DNA of 20,170 bases, taken from contig PXBU01000236.1 in assembly GCA_003566795.1 (NCBI GenBank), positions 1 through 20,170 on the forward strand, written 5' to 3'. Under the pieces are notes generated by a model. That model had not been told where the DNA came from and made no database searches. It saw only the letters and a program-made list of their open reading frames with translations. The stretch is from Puniceicoccaceae bacterium (GTDB lineage: Bacteria; Verrucomicrobiota; Verrucomicrobiia; Opitutales; Coraliomargaritaceae). Positions 1 to 7,501 of the stretch are shown here, in pieces; the stretch's first letter is position 1, and every line of letters starts with the position of its first letter. The position numbers and the translations under genes are program-made.

Positions 1-10
1 CTGCGGTAGC

Positions 11-57
11 GACTGGCTTTATGCCAGGATCGAGCCCTGGCGCATAGCGAGCCAGTC
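11..57. repeat. Long imperfect inverted repeat (hairpin) at left edge
   Basis: Two nested stems are visible. GACTGGCT (11-18) pairs with AGCCAGTC (50-57), and ATGCCAGG (21-28) pairs with CCTGG-CGCAT (36-45), which has a two-base bulge. The loop is about seven bases. No T-run follows, so it does not look like an intrinsic terminator. One frame through it is open from base 2 to the TGA at 122-124, giving a basic Arg/Ser/Lys-rich peptide that resembles no family I know. That could be the tail of a gene left of the window, but an interspersed palindromic repeat is equally plausible. Confidence 0.45.
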
Positions 58-209
58 CAAATCGAGGGATAAAGGGGCTTCACGCGGTTACGCCCGCTCA
101 AGACCCGCTCACTACAAAAAATGAAAAACGCATTTGAATCTCCACTGCCTGGATCAAGCCCACTTAAGCTTTGCATTCTGCGCTAAATCTGTTTTGTTTA
201 TGTCAAGAT

Positions 210-842
210 ATGGCGACAACAGGCTCAGTCACGAAGTCCATCTTTCCGGCGCAGGATATGCCTTTGCCTGATCGTGACTTGGATTGGGCAGTGGTTGAAA
301 AAGTGCAGGCGGGTAATGTGGGTGCCTTCGACCAGCTGGTGCAGAAATACCGCCAGCAAATTTTTGCGGTGATCTACAATATGACGAGTAACCGCGAGGA
401 CGCTTCGGATTTGACTCAAGAAACCTTTATCAAGGCGTTTCAGGCGATTGGCCGGTTTAAGGGTAAGTCCTCCTTTTTTACCTGGATCTACCGGATTGCG
501 GTCAACACTACGATGACCTTCCTTAAAAAGCGCGCCCGCCGTCGCTACATCAGCTATGAAAATATTGATGAAGAAGCTTCCAGCGCCGAGATCGTTGAGC
601 GTTTGACTGCCTCAAATCGCTCAGAAAAGGGAGCACTGGTCAGTGAATTACAGGAAAAATTGAACGATGCGCTGCAAAAATTGTCTGCTAAGCATCGAAC
701 AGTGGTTATTTTACACGAAATTGAAGGTTTGGAGCACGCCGAGATCGCTGAGATCACCCGGACATCAACCGGGACCGTGCGCTCGCGCCTTCACTACGCA
801 AAACAGCAACTACAGTCCTATTTACAAGACTACCTGACTTAG
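210..842 (+). CDS. ECF-type RNA polymerase sigma-70 family sigma factor
   Basis: The protein (210 aa from this start) is an extracytoplasmic-function sigma factor of the RpoE/SigW type, directing RNA polymerase to a dedicated promoter set. Region 2 lies at about residues 39-108, with the typical DLTQETFIKAF core-binding helix and the FFTWIYRIAVN stretch that contacts the -10 element. An acidic/serine-rich linker follows. Region 4 (about 150-203) has the LSAKHRTVVILHEIEG helix and a helix-turn-helix ending GTVRSRLHYA that reads the -35. The start is uncertain: TTG at 171 and ATG at 258 are in frame, and none has a strong ribosome binding site. A membrane protein gene follows after 51 bp, and then an HtrA-like gene, the usual order of a sigma factor, its anti-sigma and an envelope sensor. 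Family assignment is firm; the stimulus is unknown. Confidence 0.95.
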   Translation: MATTGSVTKSIFPAQDMPLPDRDLDWAVVEKVQAGNVGAFDQLVQKYRQQIFAVIYNMTSNREDASDLTQETFIKAFQAIGRFKGKSSFFTWIYRIAVNTTMTFLKKRARRRYISYENIDEEASSAEIVERLTASNRSEKGALVSELQEKLNDALQKLSAKHRTVVILHEIEGLEHAEIAEITRTSTGTVRSRLHYAKQQLQSYLQDYLT

Positions 843-875
843 GTCTGAGGTCATTCAATCATTTATCGTTTTCAG

Positions 876-885
876 CGGTTAACCG
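876..885. promoter_or_regulatory. Perfect 10-bp palindrome before the putative anti-sigma gene
   Basis: CGGTTAACCG is perfectly self-complementary and ends eight bases before the ATG at 894. The A-rich stretch between it and the start codon replaces a normal ribosome binding site. It could be an operator or an RNA hairpin that tunes translation of the second gene relative to the sigma factor. Role is inferred; the palindrome itself is plain. Confidence 0.35.
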
Positions 886-893
886 AAAAAAAT

Positions 894-1448
894 ATGGCAA
901 ATTCTAACAAAGACAGCCGTCAAAATGTCAGCCTGGAAGAGCTGCTTCGTTTTAAACGTGCTGAGCGTCCGGACGAAGCTTTCTGGCAGCAGTTCGACCG
1001 TGAGTTGCACGAGCGCATGATGCAGACACTGGTCAAAAAAGATCCTTGGTTTGTGCAGGTCATGCGCGGTCTCACTGGCAAGATCGCCCAGACGACCGCG
1101 ATTGCGGCCGCCGCAGCAGTGCTGGCGCTAATGGTCATCCGGCCTGCGTTCATTCCGACGGGCGAGACGAGCCAATTGGGGCAGATGGCACACACGGGTG
1201 CCCAATCGAGCGTTGAGTCGGTAGAGCTGGCCGAATCCAGCTCAGAAAAGGTTGAACCTGCGCTGATGGCAGAGGCAGATTATAGAATTGAGGGGATTTC
1301 GGCGCGGTCTGTAGCGGGCAGCAGCCGTGTGACCCAGGATTTCGGTCTCGATAATCTTGATGTCGCAAGCTATGACCGTGCTGCCTACTCTGCGGATATG
1401 ATGCTGCCCGGCTTAACCTCGGCTGGTGTCGCGAGTATCGTCTATTAA
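894..1448 (+). CDS. Single-pass membrane protein, putative anti-sigma factor
   Basis: This 184-aa protein is not recognised by sequence. The N-terminal 60 residues are charged and helical, with a DEAFWQQFDRELHERMM stretch. One membrane segment spans about residues 66-86 (Ala-rich, then VLALMVIRP). The C-terminal 95 residues are rich in Ser, Ala and Glu and would lie outside the membrane. Gene order directly after an ECF sigma gene, together with cytoplasmic-helix/one-TM/periplasmic-tail topology, suggests an anti-sigma factor. No zinc-binding HxxxCxxC motif is present, so it is not a classical ZAS protein. The last 23 bases overlap the longest possible reading of the next gene, hinting at translational coupling. 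Role is inference; a structural or regulatory membrane protein is possible. Confidence 0.7.
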   Translation: MANSNKDSRQNVSLEELLRFKRAERPDEAFWQQFDRELHERMMQTLVKKDPWFVQVMRGLTGKIAQTTAIAAAAAVLALMVIRPAFIPTGETSQLGQMAHTGAQSSVESVELAESSSEKVEPALMAEADYRIEGISARSVAGSSRVTQDFGLDNLDVASYDRAAYSADMMLPGLTSAGVASIVY

Positions 1449-1458
1449 GTCTTTTCCG

Positions 1459-2553
1459 ATGCCTCTACGCCCGGTTTGGATTGTCGCGCTTGCTTGCTTT
1501 GCAAATTTGTTCGTTAATGCAGAAGCAGGGAACGCGCTGGCCTTGCAGCAGCGCCTAATCCAAGTCTATGAAAAGAACAAGGATGCGGTTGTCCGCGTCA
1601 AGGCGGCTTTTACTGAACCGGATCTGGTTGATGCCGAAGCCAGTATTCGCGTACGGGTAGGGACAGGGTTTTTTATCAGCCGTGAGGGTCATGTGCTGGT
1701 CAGCGCCAGTCGCGCTGCTGGTGCGGATCGGGTCTGGATCGAATACCATGGAAAAGCCTACGCCACCGAGCCAGTGGGGCACGACCGGCTAACCAATATT
1801 TCGGTGCTGCGGGTGCTGAGCCCACCGGAGGACTTCTCCATCATCAGTCTCGATGGCAATGTCGGCCACCCCCCCATTGGGGCGGTCGCAGTATCGATCG
1901 CGATGCCGCTGGATTTTGATCCATCGCCAGCGATGGGTCTTTTTACCGGGGTGGATAAAAAGTTGGCCCATCAGGTGTTTCCAACTGAATATATTCGCAC
2001 CACGATTCCGGTGGATGCCGGGCAGGGTGGTGGTCCCGTGCTGGATATTAACGGGCGCTTCATTGGGATGACAGTCGCCTCGATTCCAGACCTGGGCGGT
2101 TCCTACTGCCTACCGGTTGACGCACTCATTCGGGTAAGGGATGATTTAATGTTTGCCGGTAAGATTATTCACGGGTGGCTGGGCTTTGAAGTCACCGCCC
2201 AGCTCAATGAGCTTGATTCGGATGAAGTGATTCTATCCAAGGTGTACGAAGGTGCGCCAGCAGCTGAAGCAGGGCTGCAAAAGGGCGATCGGCTCCTTTC
2301 CATTGGTGGGCGCGATATAGGTGAAGTGACCGACATCCGGGGGGCCATCTTCTTCGCGCGAGCCAACCAGTTTACCTCGGTTAAATTTGAACGGGACGGT
2401 GAGATCCAAGAAGTCTCAGTCATGACTTTGCCGCGGCCTGAGCAGATGCCCGAAATAACGCCGGTGGAAAAACAGGAGGTGGAGGCGGGGGATGCCCGGC
2501 CGGATGGTGAGTTGATAGACGCGGTCCCTGAATCCACCGAGTTGGTGGAATGA
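1459..2553 (+). CDS. Exported HtrA/DegP-like PDZ protein lacking the catalytic triad (pseudoprotease)
   Basis: From ATG 1459 the 364-aa product begins with a signal peptide (RPVWIVALACFANLFVNAEA), so it should be periplasmic or anchored by that segment. A GTG at 1426 would add 11 residues. Residues about 35-220 follow the HtrA trypsin-like fold: GTGFFISREGHVLVSAS matches the GSG(F/V)I...G-VVTNNH region, GHDRLTNISVL matches GxDxxSDIAVL, and DAGQGGGPVLDINGRFIGM matches DAxINxGNSGGPLxNxxGxVIGI. The catalytic His is replaced by Ser84, the Asp by Asn113 and the Ser by Gly190. A PDZ domain (about 235-325) includes GAPAAEAGLQKGDRLLSIGG. The tail is acidic. The fold seems kept and catalysis lost, suggesting a binding or sensing role next to the sigma factor and membrane protein, by analogy with DegS/RseA. 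It converges on gcvT with 12 bp between. Confidence 0.88.
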   Translation: MPLRPVWIVALACFANLFVNAEAGNALALQQRLIQVYEKNKDAVVRVKAAFTEPDLVDAEASIRVRVGTGFFISREGHVLVSASRAAGADRVWIEYHGKAYATEPVGHDRLTNISVLRVLSPPEDFSIISLDGNVGHPPIGAVAVSIAMPLDFDPSPAMGLFTGVDKKLAHQVFPTEYIRTTIPVDAGQGGGPVLDINGRFIGMTVASIPDLGGSYCLPVDALIRVRDDLMFAGKIIHGWLGFEVTAQLNELDSDEVILSKVYEGAPAAEAGLQKGDRLLSIGGRDIGEVTDIRGAIFFARANQFTSVKFERDGEIQEVSVMTLPRPEQMPEITPVEKQEVEAGDARPDGELIDAVPESTELVE

Positions 2554-2565
2554 TGCGGTATTTGG

Positions 2566-3657
2566 CTACTTGTGCAGTGGCGGCTTTGCCAGCACCAGCG
2601 GCTGTAGATGGCCCCTCAGGTCGACAAAAGCCGGATGCTCCAGTGCTTCCGTCTGTAGCAGTGCACTGCCAATGGGCGCACCCGTCATCGGTGAAAGCGT
2701 GCCGGAGAGCACCCGGCCGATGGCATCGCCGCGCTGGTTCACCACTGGGGTGCCCTCGCGGGCGATGCGGCGTCCATCGAGTTTGAAGTGAATCACGCGT
2801 TGCTGCAGGCCGGCCTCTTTTTGCTGCAACAAAGCGGCTTTGCCCATAAAATCCGGCTTCTTGAATTTGACCGTCCACCCCAGCCCCGCTTCGAGGGGGC
2901 CGATCTGGTCGGAGATTTCATGCCCGTAAAGTGGTAGTCCCGCCTCCAAGCGAAGACTGTCCCGCGCGCCGAGGCCGCAGAGTTTCAAGCCTTGCTCCGC
3001 ACCGATTTCCAGTATGCGCTCCGCCAGTTCTTGGGATGCTGCGGGATCGACGTAAATCTCAAAACCATCTTCGCCGGTATAGCCGGTGCGGCACACGCGC
3101 AGCTCCAAATTCTTGAAAGTCACTATTTGGTGATTAAATGGTTTAATTTGGGCCGCCTCAGTCAGCCCCATGGCCAGCAGGATCGCCTCTGCTTTGGGGC
3201 CCTGGAGTGCCAGCAGCGCATAGCGATCCGAGTGGTTCTCCACGGTCACATCAAGTTCCCACTCCGCGCTCTTTCGCTGGAACCAAGTGAAGTCTTTTGC
3301 GATATTGCCTGCGTTTACACAGACGAGAAATTCGAACTCGTCGATGCAATAGACCAACAGATCATCAATCACTGTGCCATCTTCAGCGCACATGGGGGAA
3401 TAGATCGCCTTGCCGGGTGCCGAACCGGCGACTCGGTTGACGAGTAGCCGATCGAGGTAAGGGCCGGCGTCCGGCCCTTTAACCTGAAATTCCCCCATAT
3501 GGCTCACATCGAAAAAACCCGCCGCCTGCCGCACGGCCTGATGCTCTTCCAGGATGCTACTATACTGCACCGGCATATTCCAGCCCCCGAAATTGACAAA
3601 GCGGGCCCCGTGTTGGGCATGAAACTCACGAAGTGGGATCTCTTTAACTTCCGACAT
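2566..3657 (-). CDS. gcvT: Glycine cleavage system T protein (aminomethyltransferase)
   Basis: This tetrahydrofolate-dependent aminomethyltransferase takes the aminomethyl group from the lipoyl arm of the H protein, releasing ammonia and forming 5,10-methylene-THF. The 363-aa length is typical. Recognisable blocks are FVNFGGWNMPVQYSSILEEH, FFDVSHMGEF, the catalytic-region TVIDDLLVY (Asp98/Asp99), LQGPKAE, CRTGYTGEDGFEIY, GARDSLRLEAGLPLYGHE and the C-terminal GRVLSGTLSPM. The ATG at 3657 gives the normal N-terminus, though no clear ribosome binding site precedes it. It is divergent from gcvP across 132 bp, so the two genes probably share a control region. The H and L proteins must be encoded elsewhere. 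Family assignment is certain. Confidence 0.97.
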   Translation of the reverse strand: MSEVKEIPLREFHAQHGARFVNFGGWNMPVQYSSILEEHQAVRQAAGFFDVSHMGEFQVKGPDAGPYLDRLLVNRVAGSAPGKAIYSPMCAEDGTVIDDLLVYCIDEFEFLVCVNAGNIAKDFTWFQRKSAEWELDVTVENHSDRYALLALQGPKAEAILLAMGLTEAAQIKPFNHQIVTFKNLELRVCRTGYTGEDGFEIYVDPAASQELAERILEIGAEQGLKLCGLGARDSLRLEAGLPLYGHEISDQIGPLEAGLGWTVKFKKPDFMGKAALLQQKEAGLQQRVIHFKLDGRRIAREGTPVVNQRGDAIGRVLSGTLSPMTGAPIGSALLQTEALEHPAFVDLRGHLQPLVLAKPPLHK

Positions 3658-3789
3658 GTAATTTTTCGATTTTTATTAATTGTTCGCGAGATGACTTGCT
3701 AAGATCTCGTAGATAGCTTGGCTCATAGTTTAAGCAATTTACGGGCGGCACAAGTTTAGACCGCAGCTTTTTTTACTGTTAAACGAATT
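3658..3789. promoter_or_regulatory. Divergent gcvT-gcvP intergenic control region
   Basis: These 132 bp must carry the promoters for both glycine cleavage genes. The half nearest gcvT is AT-rich. An inverted repeat CGAGAT (3687-3692)/ATCTCG (3704-3709) with an 11-base loop could be an operator. Nearer gcvP, a short GCGG (3745-3748)/CCGC (3761-3764) stem is followed by a run of seven T (3768-3774), loosely like an attenuator, but its stem is only four pairs. No glycine-riboswitch core is recognisable. Confidence 0.5.
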
Positions 3790-6741
3790 ATGAAATCTTC
3801 GACAACTGACTTTCGTGAGAAAGCCCGCCACTACATCCCGGCAAACGAGCAAGATATTGCGGCTATGCTGGATCAGGTGGATAAAGCCGACTTAGCGGCG
3901 CTCTTTGATCATCTTCCGGCGGAAGCGCTTTTTGCCGAGGCCCCGGATTTGCCGGAGGAGCTGGCTTATGAGGCACTCAGGGCCGAGTTGGAGAATATCG
4001 CCCGCAGGAACCGAACGGGCCTTAGTTTTTTAGGGGACGGATTGCCAGATTTGGAGCCCTCGCCGGTGGTCGAGCCGATTTGCCAGATCCGCAATCTCAC
4101 CACGGCCTACACGCCGTACCAGCCGGAGCTCAGTCAGGGGACGCTGCTGGCACATTGGATCTATCAGTGCTCCATGGCCCGCCTGACTGGCTTCGAGGCA
4201 GTCAATGCGTCCCTTTACGACCGCTCTACCGCGATTTTTGAAGGGATTTGTGCCGCTATTCGGATGGGGCGCGGGAAGCGCGTGGGCATTATCCCCGAGA
4301 CGCTCTATCCCGGTGATATTGAAGTGCTGGAAACTCTGGTCGAGGGCATGGATATGCGTTTGGTCAAAATTCCGGCAGATCCCAACAGTGGGTTGATCGA
4401 TCGCGCGGCGCTTGAATCCGCGATCACCGAAATCGGCGATGAATTGGCGGCGCTGGTATTTCCGCAGGTCAACACTTTCGGCCTGCTGGAGGAGGTCGAC
4501 CAGCTGACCCGTCTAGCGGCGGAGGCAGGTGCCAAGTCTATCGCGGTGATCGACCCGATCCTGCTTGGCCCGGGTGGGCTGAAACCTCCCTCGGAGTTTG
4601 CTGAGCTCGGGGCCGATATCATCGTTGGCGAGGCGCATCATTTGGCACTTGCCCCGAATTTTGGGGGTCCCGGACTGGGCTTGTTCGGGGTGCGTTTCTC
4701 GCCGCAGGAGCGCAACGGAGTTCGCGCTGCGCCGGGCCGTTTTATCGGCATGGCCCGGGACTGCTCCGGACGGGAATGCCGGGTCGGTGTCTTGTCGACG
4801 CGGGAGCAGCATATCCGTAAAGACAAGGCGACTTCCAATATCTGCTCGAATCAGGCTTTTATCGCCACCTTGGTCGGCGCAGTCCTGCTGGAGCGGGGTG
4901 ATTCGGGCTTGGAGGAAATTCTCTCCGGGCTCAGAACCAGGCTACAAGAAGCTGTCGCGGCACTGACCGCCTTTGATGGTGTAGAATTGGCTTTCCCGGA
5001 TTCAGTAAGTTACCATGAGGTGACATTAAGCCTGCCGCAGTCTGCGGCCGACCTGTTGAAATCGGCCCATGCCGCAGGCATCCTCGCTGGTGCTGATGTT
5101 TCCGGGCGTATCGCGGGTAACCGGCATCTGTTAAAGCTCTCCTTTAGTAACCGCGAACAGGATCTCGCACCGTTGCTGCAAGTTTTTGAGCGTGAATATG
5201 GTGCGCCAAGCGGCCAAAGCAGCTCCCTGCAAGCGCCGTCAGCTGATTTCCTTCGCACCGCGGCTCCGGGCCTGCCGAGTTTCAGCGCTGCTGAAGTGGT
5301 GAGCTACTATCAGCAGTTGGGTGAGCTTAACGTGAGTCCCGACGATGGCTGTTATCCACTGGGCTCCTGCACGATGAAGTATAATCCGAGAATCAATGAC
5401 TGGGCGGCCGGACTCTCCGGGTTTACCGATGTGCATCCCCAGGCTCCGGTGGAGGACGCGCAAGGCTGTCTATACTTACTGCACGAGATTCAGGAATGGT
5501 TTAAAAAGATCACTGGTTTGGCCGGCGTGACCACCCAGCCACTGGCGGGTGCACAGGGGGAATTGGTTGGACTCAAAATGTTCCAGGCCTATCATCGCGA
5601 CCGGGGTGAAGCGCGTGATATCATGCTGATTCCCCGCTCCGCGCACGGCACGAACTTTGCCACGGCTACGATGGCAGGTTTTACCGGTAAGCAGGGCAAG
5701 ATCGTCTATCTGGATGCCGATGTGGCCGGGCGCGTCTTGAATGATGACCTCGACAAGCGGATCGAAGAATATGGCGAGCGCATCGCCGGGATCATGATTA
5801 CCAACCCGAACACTTCGGGAATCTTTGAGACTTCATTTAAACAGATTGCCGACAAGGTGCATGCAGTCGGCGGCCTGGTTTATATGGACGGGGCCAATAT
5901 GAACGCCATCGCCGGCTGGGTTGATCTGGGTGCGCTGGGTGTCGATGCGGTGCACAATAATCTACACAAAACCTGGACGATCCCGCATGGCGGAGGCGGA
6001 CCCGGCGATGCGATGGTTGCCGTCAGCGAGAGGCTTTTACCCTACTTGCCGGGCTACCAGATTGAGCGCGACGGCGAGCTGTATCGTCCGGTGAAGGCAG
6101 CGAAATCGATAGGCTCCTTCCACCGGCACTGGGGTAATTTCGCCCACAAGGTGCGTTGCTATACCTACCTGCTGCGCCTGGGGCGGGCAGGGGTGCGCCG
6201 GATGTCTGCAGTAGCCGTGCTGAGCGCGCGCTATACCCAGCAGCTGCTGGATCAGGAATATGCGCTGCTGCCCAAGGGTGCCGACGCTGAGCCGCGGATG
6301 CACGAATTTATTATCACTTTGCACGAGGAAGACTACGCGCAGCTCGAATCCGTCGGTCTACGCAAGGCCGACTCCGCGCCGCGTATCGGCAAGCTCTTCC
6401 TCGACTTCGGGTTTCACGCGCCGACCGTCGCCTGGCCGGAGCCGCTGGGGCTGATGATCGAGCCGACCGAGAGCTACACTAAGGCCGAACTCGACCGTTT
6501 TGCTGAAGCAGTGTTGGCCATCCGCCGGTTGATTCGTGAGCATCCGCAGGCACTTATCAGTGCGCCGCACTTTACCCCGATCGACCGGGTGGAGGAAGTC
6601 GAGGCCAATCGCGAAGTCTGCCTCTCCGAGTCGCTCGACGAATTGCCCACCTTCAATCTGCCGCGCATCTCCACCCGTGAGTTGGCCCAGATGCCGGTCG
6701 AAGCGATCTACCAGAAGATTGTGCAAGCTTCCGCAGGATAG
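3790..6741 (+). CDS. gcvP: Glycine dehydrogenase (decarboxylating), fused GcvPA-GcvPB P protein
   Basis: This is the PLP-dependent P protein that decarboxylates glycine and loads the aminomethyl group onto lipoyl-H protein. The 983-aa product resembles the two-subunit type joined end to end rather than the E. coli-type long chain. Residues 1 to about 470 match GcvPA (start with HYIPANEQDIAAML; later REQHIRKDKATSNICSNQA). From about residue 480 it matches GcvPB: SYYQQLGELN, CYPLGSCTMKYNPRIND, GFTDVHPQAPVEDAQG, SAHGTNFATATMAGF. The PLP lysine is Lys727 in HNNLHKTWTIPHGGGGPG. A Gly/Ser/Gln-rich stretch (about 472-485) is the likely joint. No frameshift is seen. The start ATG has no strong ribosome binding site. 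Function is firm; that it arose by PA/PB fusion is inferred from motif style. Confidence 0.95.
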   Translation: MKSSTTDFREKARHYIPANEQDIAAMLDQVDKADLAALFDHLPAEALFAEAPDLPEELAYEALRAELENIARRNRTGLSFLGDGLPDLEPSPVVEPICQIRNLTTAYTPYQPELSQGTLLAHWIYQCSMARLTGFEAVNASLYDRSTAIFEGICAAIRMGRGKRVGIIPETLYPGDIEVLETLVEGMDMRLVKIPADPNSGLIDRAALESAITEIGDELAALVFPQVNTFGLLEEVDQLTRLAAEAGAKSIAVIDPILLGPGGLKPPSEFAELGADIIVGEAHHLALAPNFGGPGLGLFGVRFSPQERNGVRAAPGRFIGMARDCSGRECRVGVLSTREQHIRKDKATSNICSNQAFIATLVGAVLLERGDSGLEEILSGLRTRLQEAVAALTAFDGVELAFPDSVSYHEVTLSLPQSAADLLKSAHAAGILAGADVSGRIAGNRHLLKLSFSNREQDLAPLLQVFEREYGAPSGQSSSLQAPSADFLRTAAPGLPSFSAAEVVSYYQQLGELNVSPDDGCYPLGSCTMKYNPRINDWAAGLSGFTDVHPQAPVEDAQGCLYLLHEIQEWFKKITGLAGVTTQPLAGAQGELVGLKMFQAYHRDRGEARDIMLIPRSAHGTNFATATMAGFTGKQGKIVYLDADVAGRVLNDDLDKRIEEYGERIAGIMITNPNTSGIFETSFKQIADKVHAVGGLVYMDGANMNAIAGWVDLGALGVDAVHNNLHKTWTIPHGGGGPGDAMVAVSERLLPYLPGYQIERDGELYRPVKAAKSIGSFHRHWGNFAHKVRCYTYLLRLGRAGVRRMSAVAVLSARYTQQLLDQEYALLPKGADAEPRMHEFIITLHEEDYAQLESVGLRKADSAPRIGKLFLDFGFHAPTVAWPEPLGLMIEPTESYTKAELDRFAEAVLAIRRLIREHPQALISAPHFTPIDRVEEVEANREVCLSESLDELPTFNLPRISTRELAQMPVEAIYQKIVQASAG

Positions 6742-6814
6742 TGCCGGGCTATTGATCGCTTCTCGCTGCACAATAGACTCGCCCTGCTGGTAGTTTTGAT
6801 CACCCTGCACAGGT

Positions 6815-7456
6815 ATGTTTCCTACAGTATTGTCGATTGTGGTTCTGGCCTCCGGGATTGCGGCCCTCTTCTGGTTCATTTTGAGGTTTTCTGCAGCGAA
6901 GATTGCCGCTCAATATGCGCTGCTGGCGGATAAGTTGGGCTTGGAGCTAACTCAGCCCGAGCCGGTGATGGGAGGCTTTGTCCGGCCAGAACCTTCCCTC
7001 TATGGTAAACATGCAGGTCGCGAGCTATCCATCTCGGCCCCGGGCAAGGGGCTGCAGGGAACCCGGCAGATGGAGACGGTGCTCAAAATGGAACTACGGA
7101 ATAAAAATTTTGCAGCTCAACTCACCAGAGCGGGTCTGCTGGGAGGGATCCGCCAGCGTGACAGTAAAGGTATGGCCCGCTGGAAAAGCGATCATGACTC
7201 GTTCGACTCCGCCGTGGATGTGCGCACCAACGCGCCTGATTTATGGGAGCGAATCCTAAGCCGTGAATTACGGGAAGCTTTAATGAAACTGCTCCAAGCC
7301 GGGAAAGGCAATATCTACATCGGTGGCGGCGTGATCGCCTACGCCGAGCTGGGCCTTATTGCGGATGCAGTGTGCCGCGCCCGTTTCGAGTCGGTCGTTG
7401 AGCATCTTTTGGAACTTGCGGAGTCCATCGAGTCGCATTCATTACAAAGCCCTTAG
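6815..7456 (+). CDS. Membrane-anchored protein of unknown function
   Basis: I do not recognise this 213-aa protein. It begins with one strong hydrophobic segment (about residues 5-24, VLSIVVLASGIAALFWFILRF), probably an N-terminal anchor without a signal-peptidase site. The rest is soluble: ALLADKLGLELTQPEP, then a block with LYGKHAGRELSIS, a central basic part, and a C-terminal region with GNIYIGGGVIAYAELGLIADA and a final amphipathic helix. The overall impression is of a small alpha/beta domain tethered to the membrane. It lies 73 bp after gcvP and 45 bp before the DUF4139 gene, all on the same strand, so it may be co-transcribed with either. The ATG follows CACAGGT, where the AGG is too close to act as a good ribosome binding site. 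Confidence 0.7.
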   Translation: MFPTVLSIVVLASGIAALFWFILRFSAAKIAAQYALLADKLGLELTQPEPVMGGFVRPEPSLYGKHAGRELSISAPGKGLQGTRQMETVLKMELRNKNFAAQLTRAGLLGGIRQRDSKGMARWKSDHDSFDSAVDVRTNAPDLWERILSRELREALMKLLQAGKGNIYIGGGVIAYAELGLIADAVCRARFESVVEHLLELAESIESHSLQSP

Positions 7457-7501
7457 CAAATTTATTCTCGAACAAAGTGGCCGCAATAACGTCTTACCCT
7501 T

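Noticed and set aside
1459..2553. Active Do/HtrA serine protease
   Set aside because: All three catalytic positions are substituted, so a protease label would mislead.
3658..3789. Glycine riboswitch upstream of gcvP or gcvT
   Set aside because: The region is short and shows none of the conserved glycine aptamer core.
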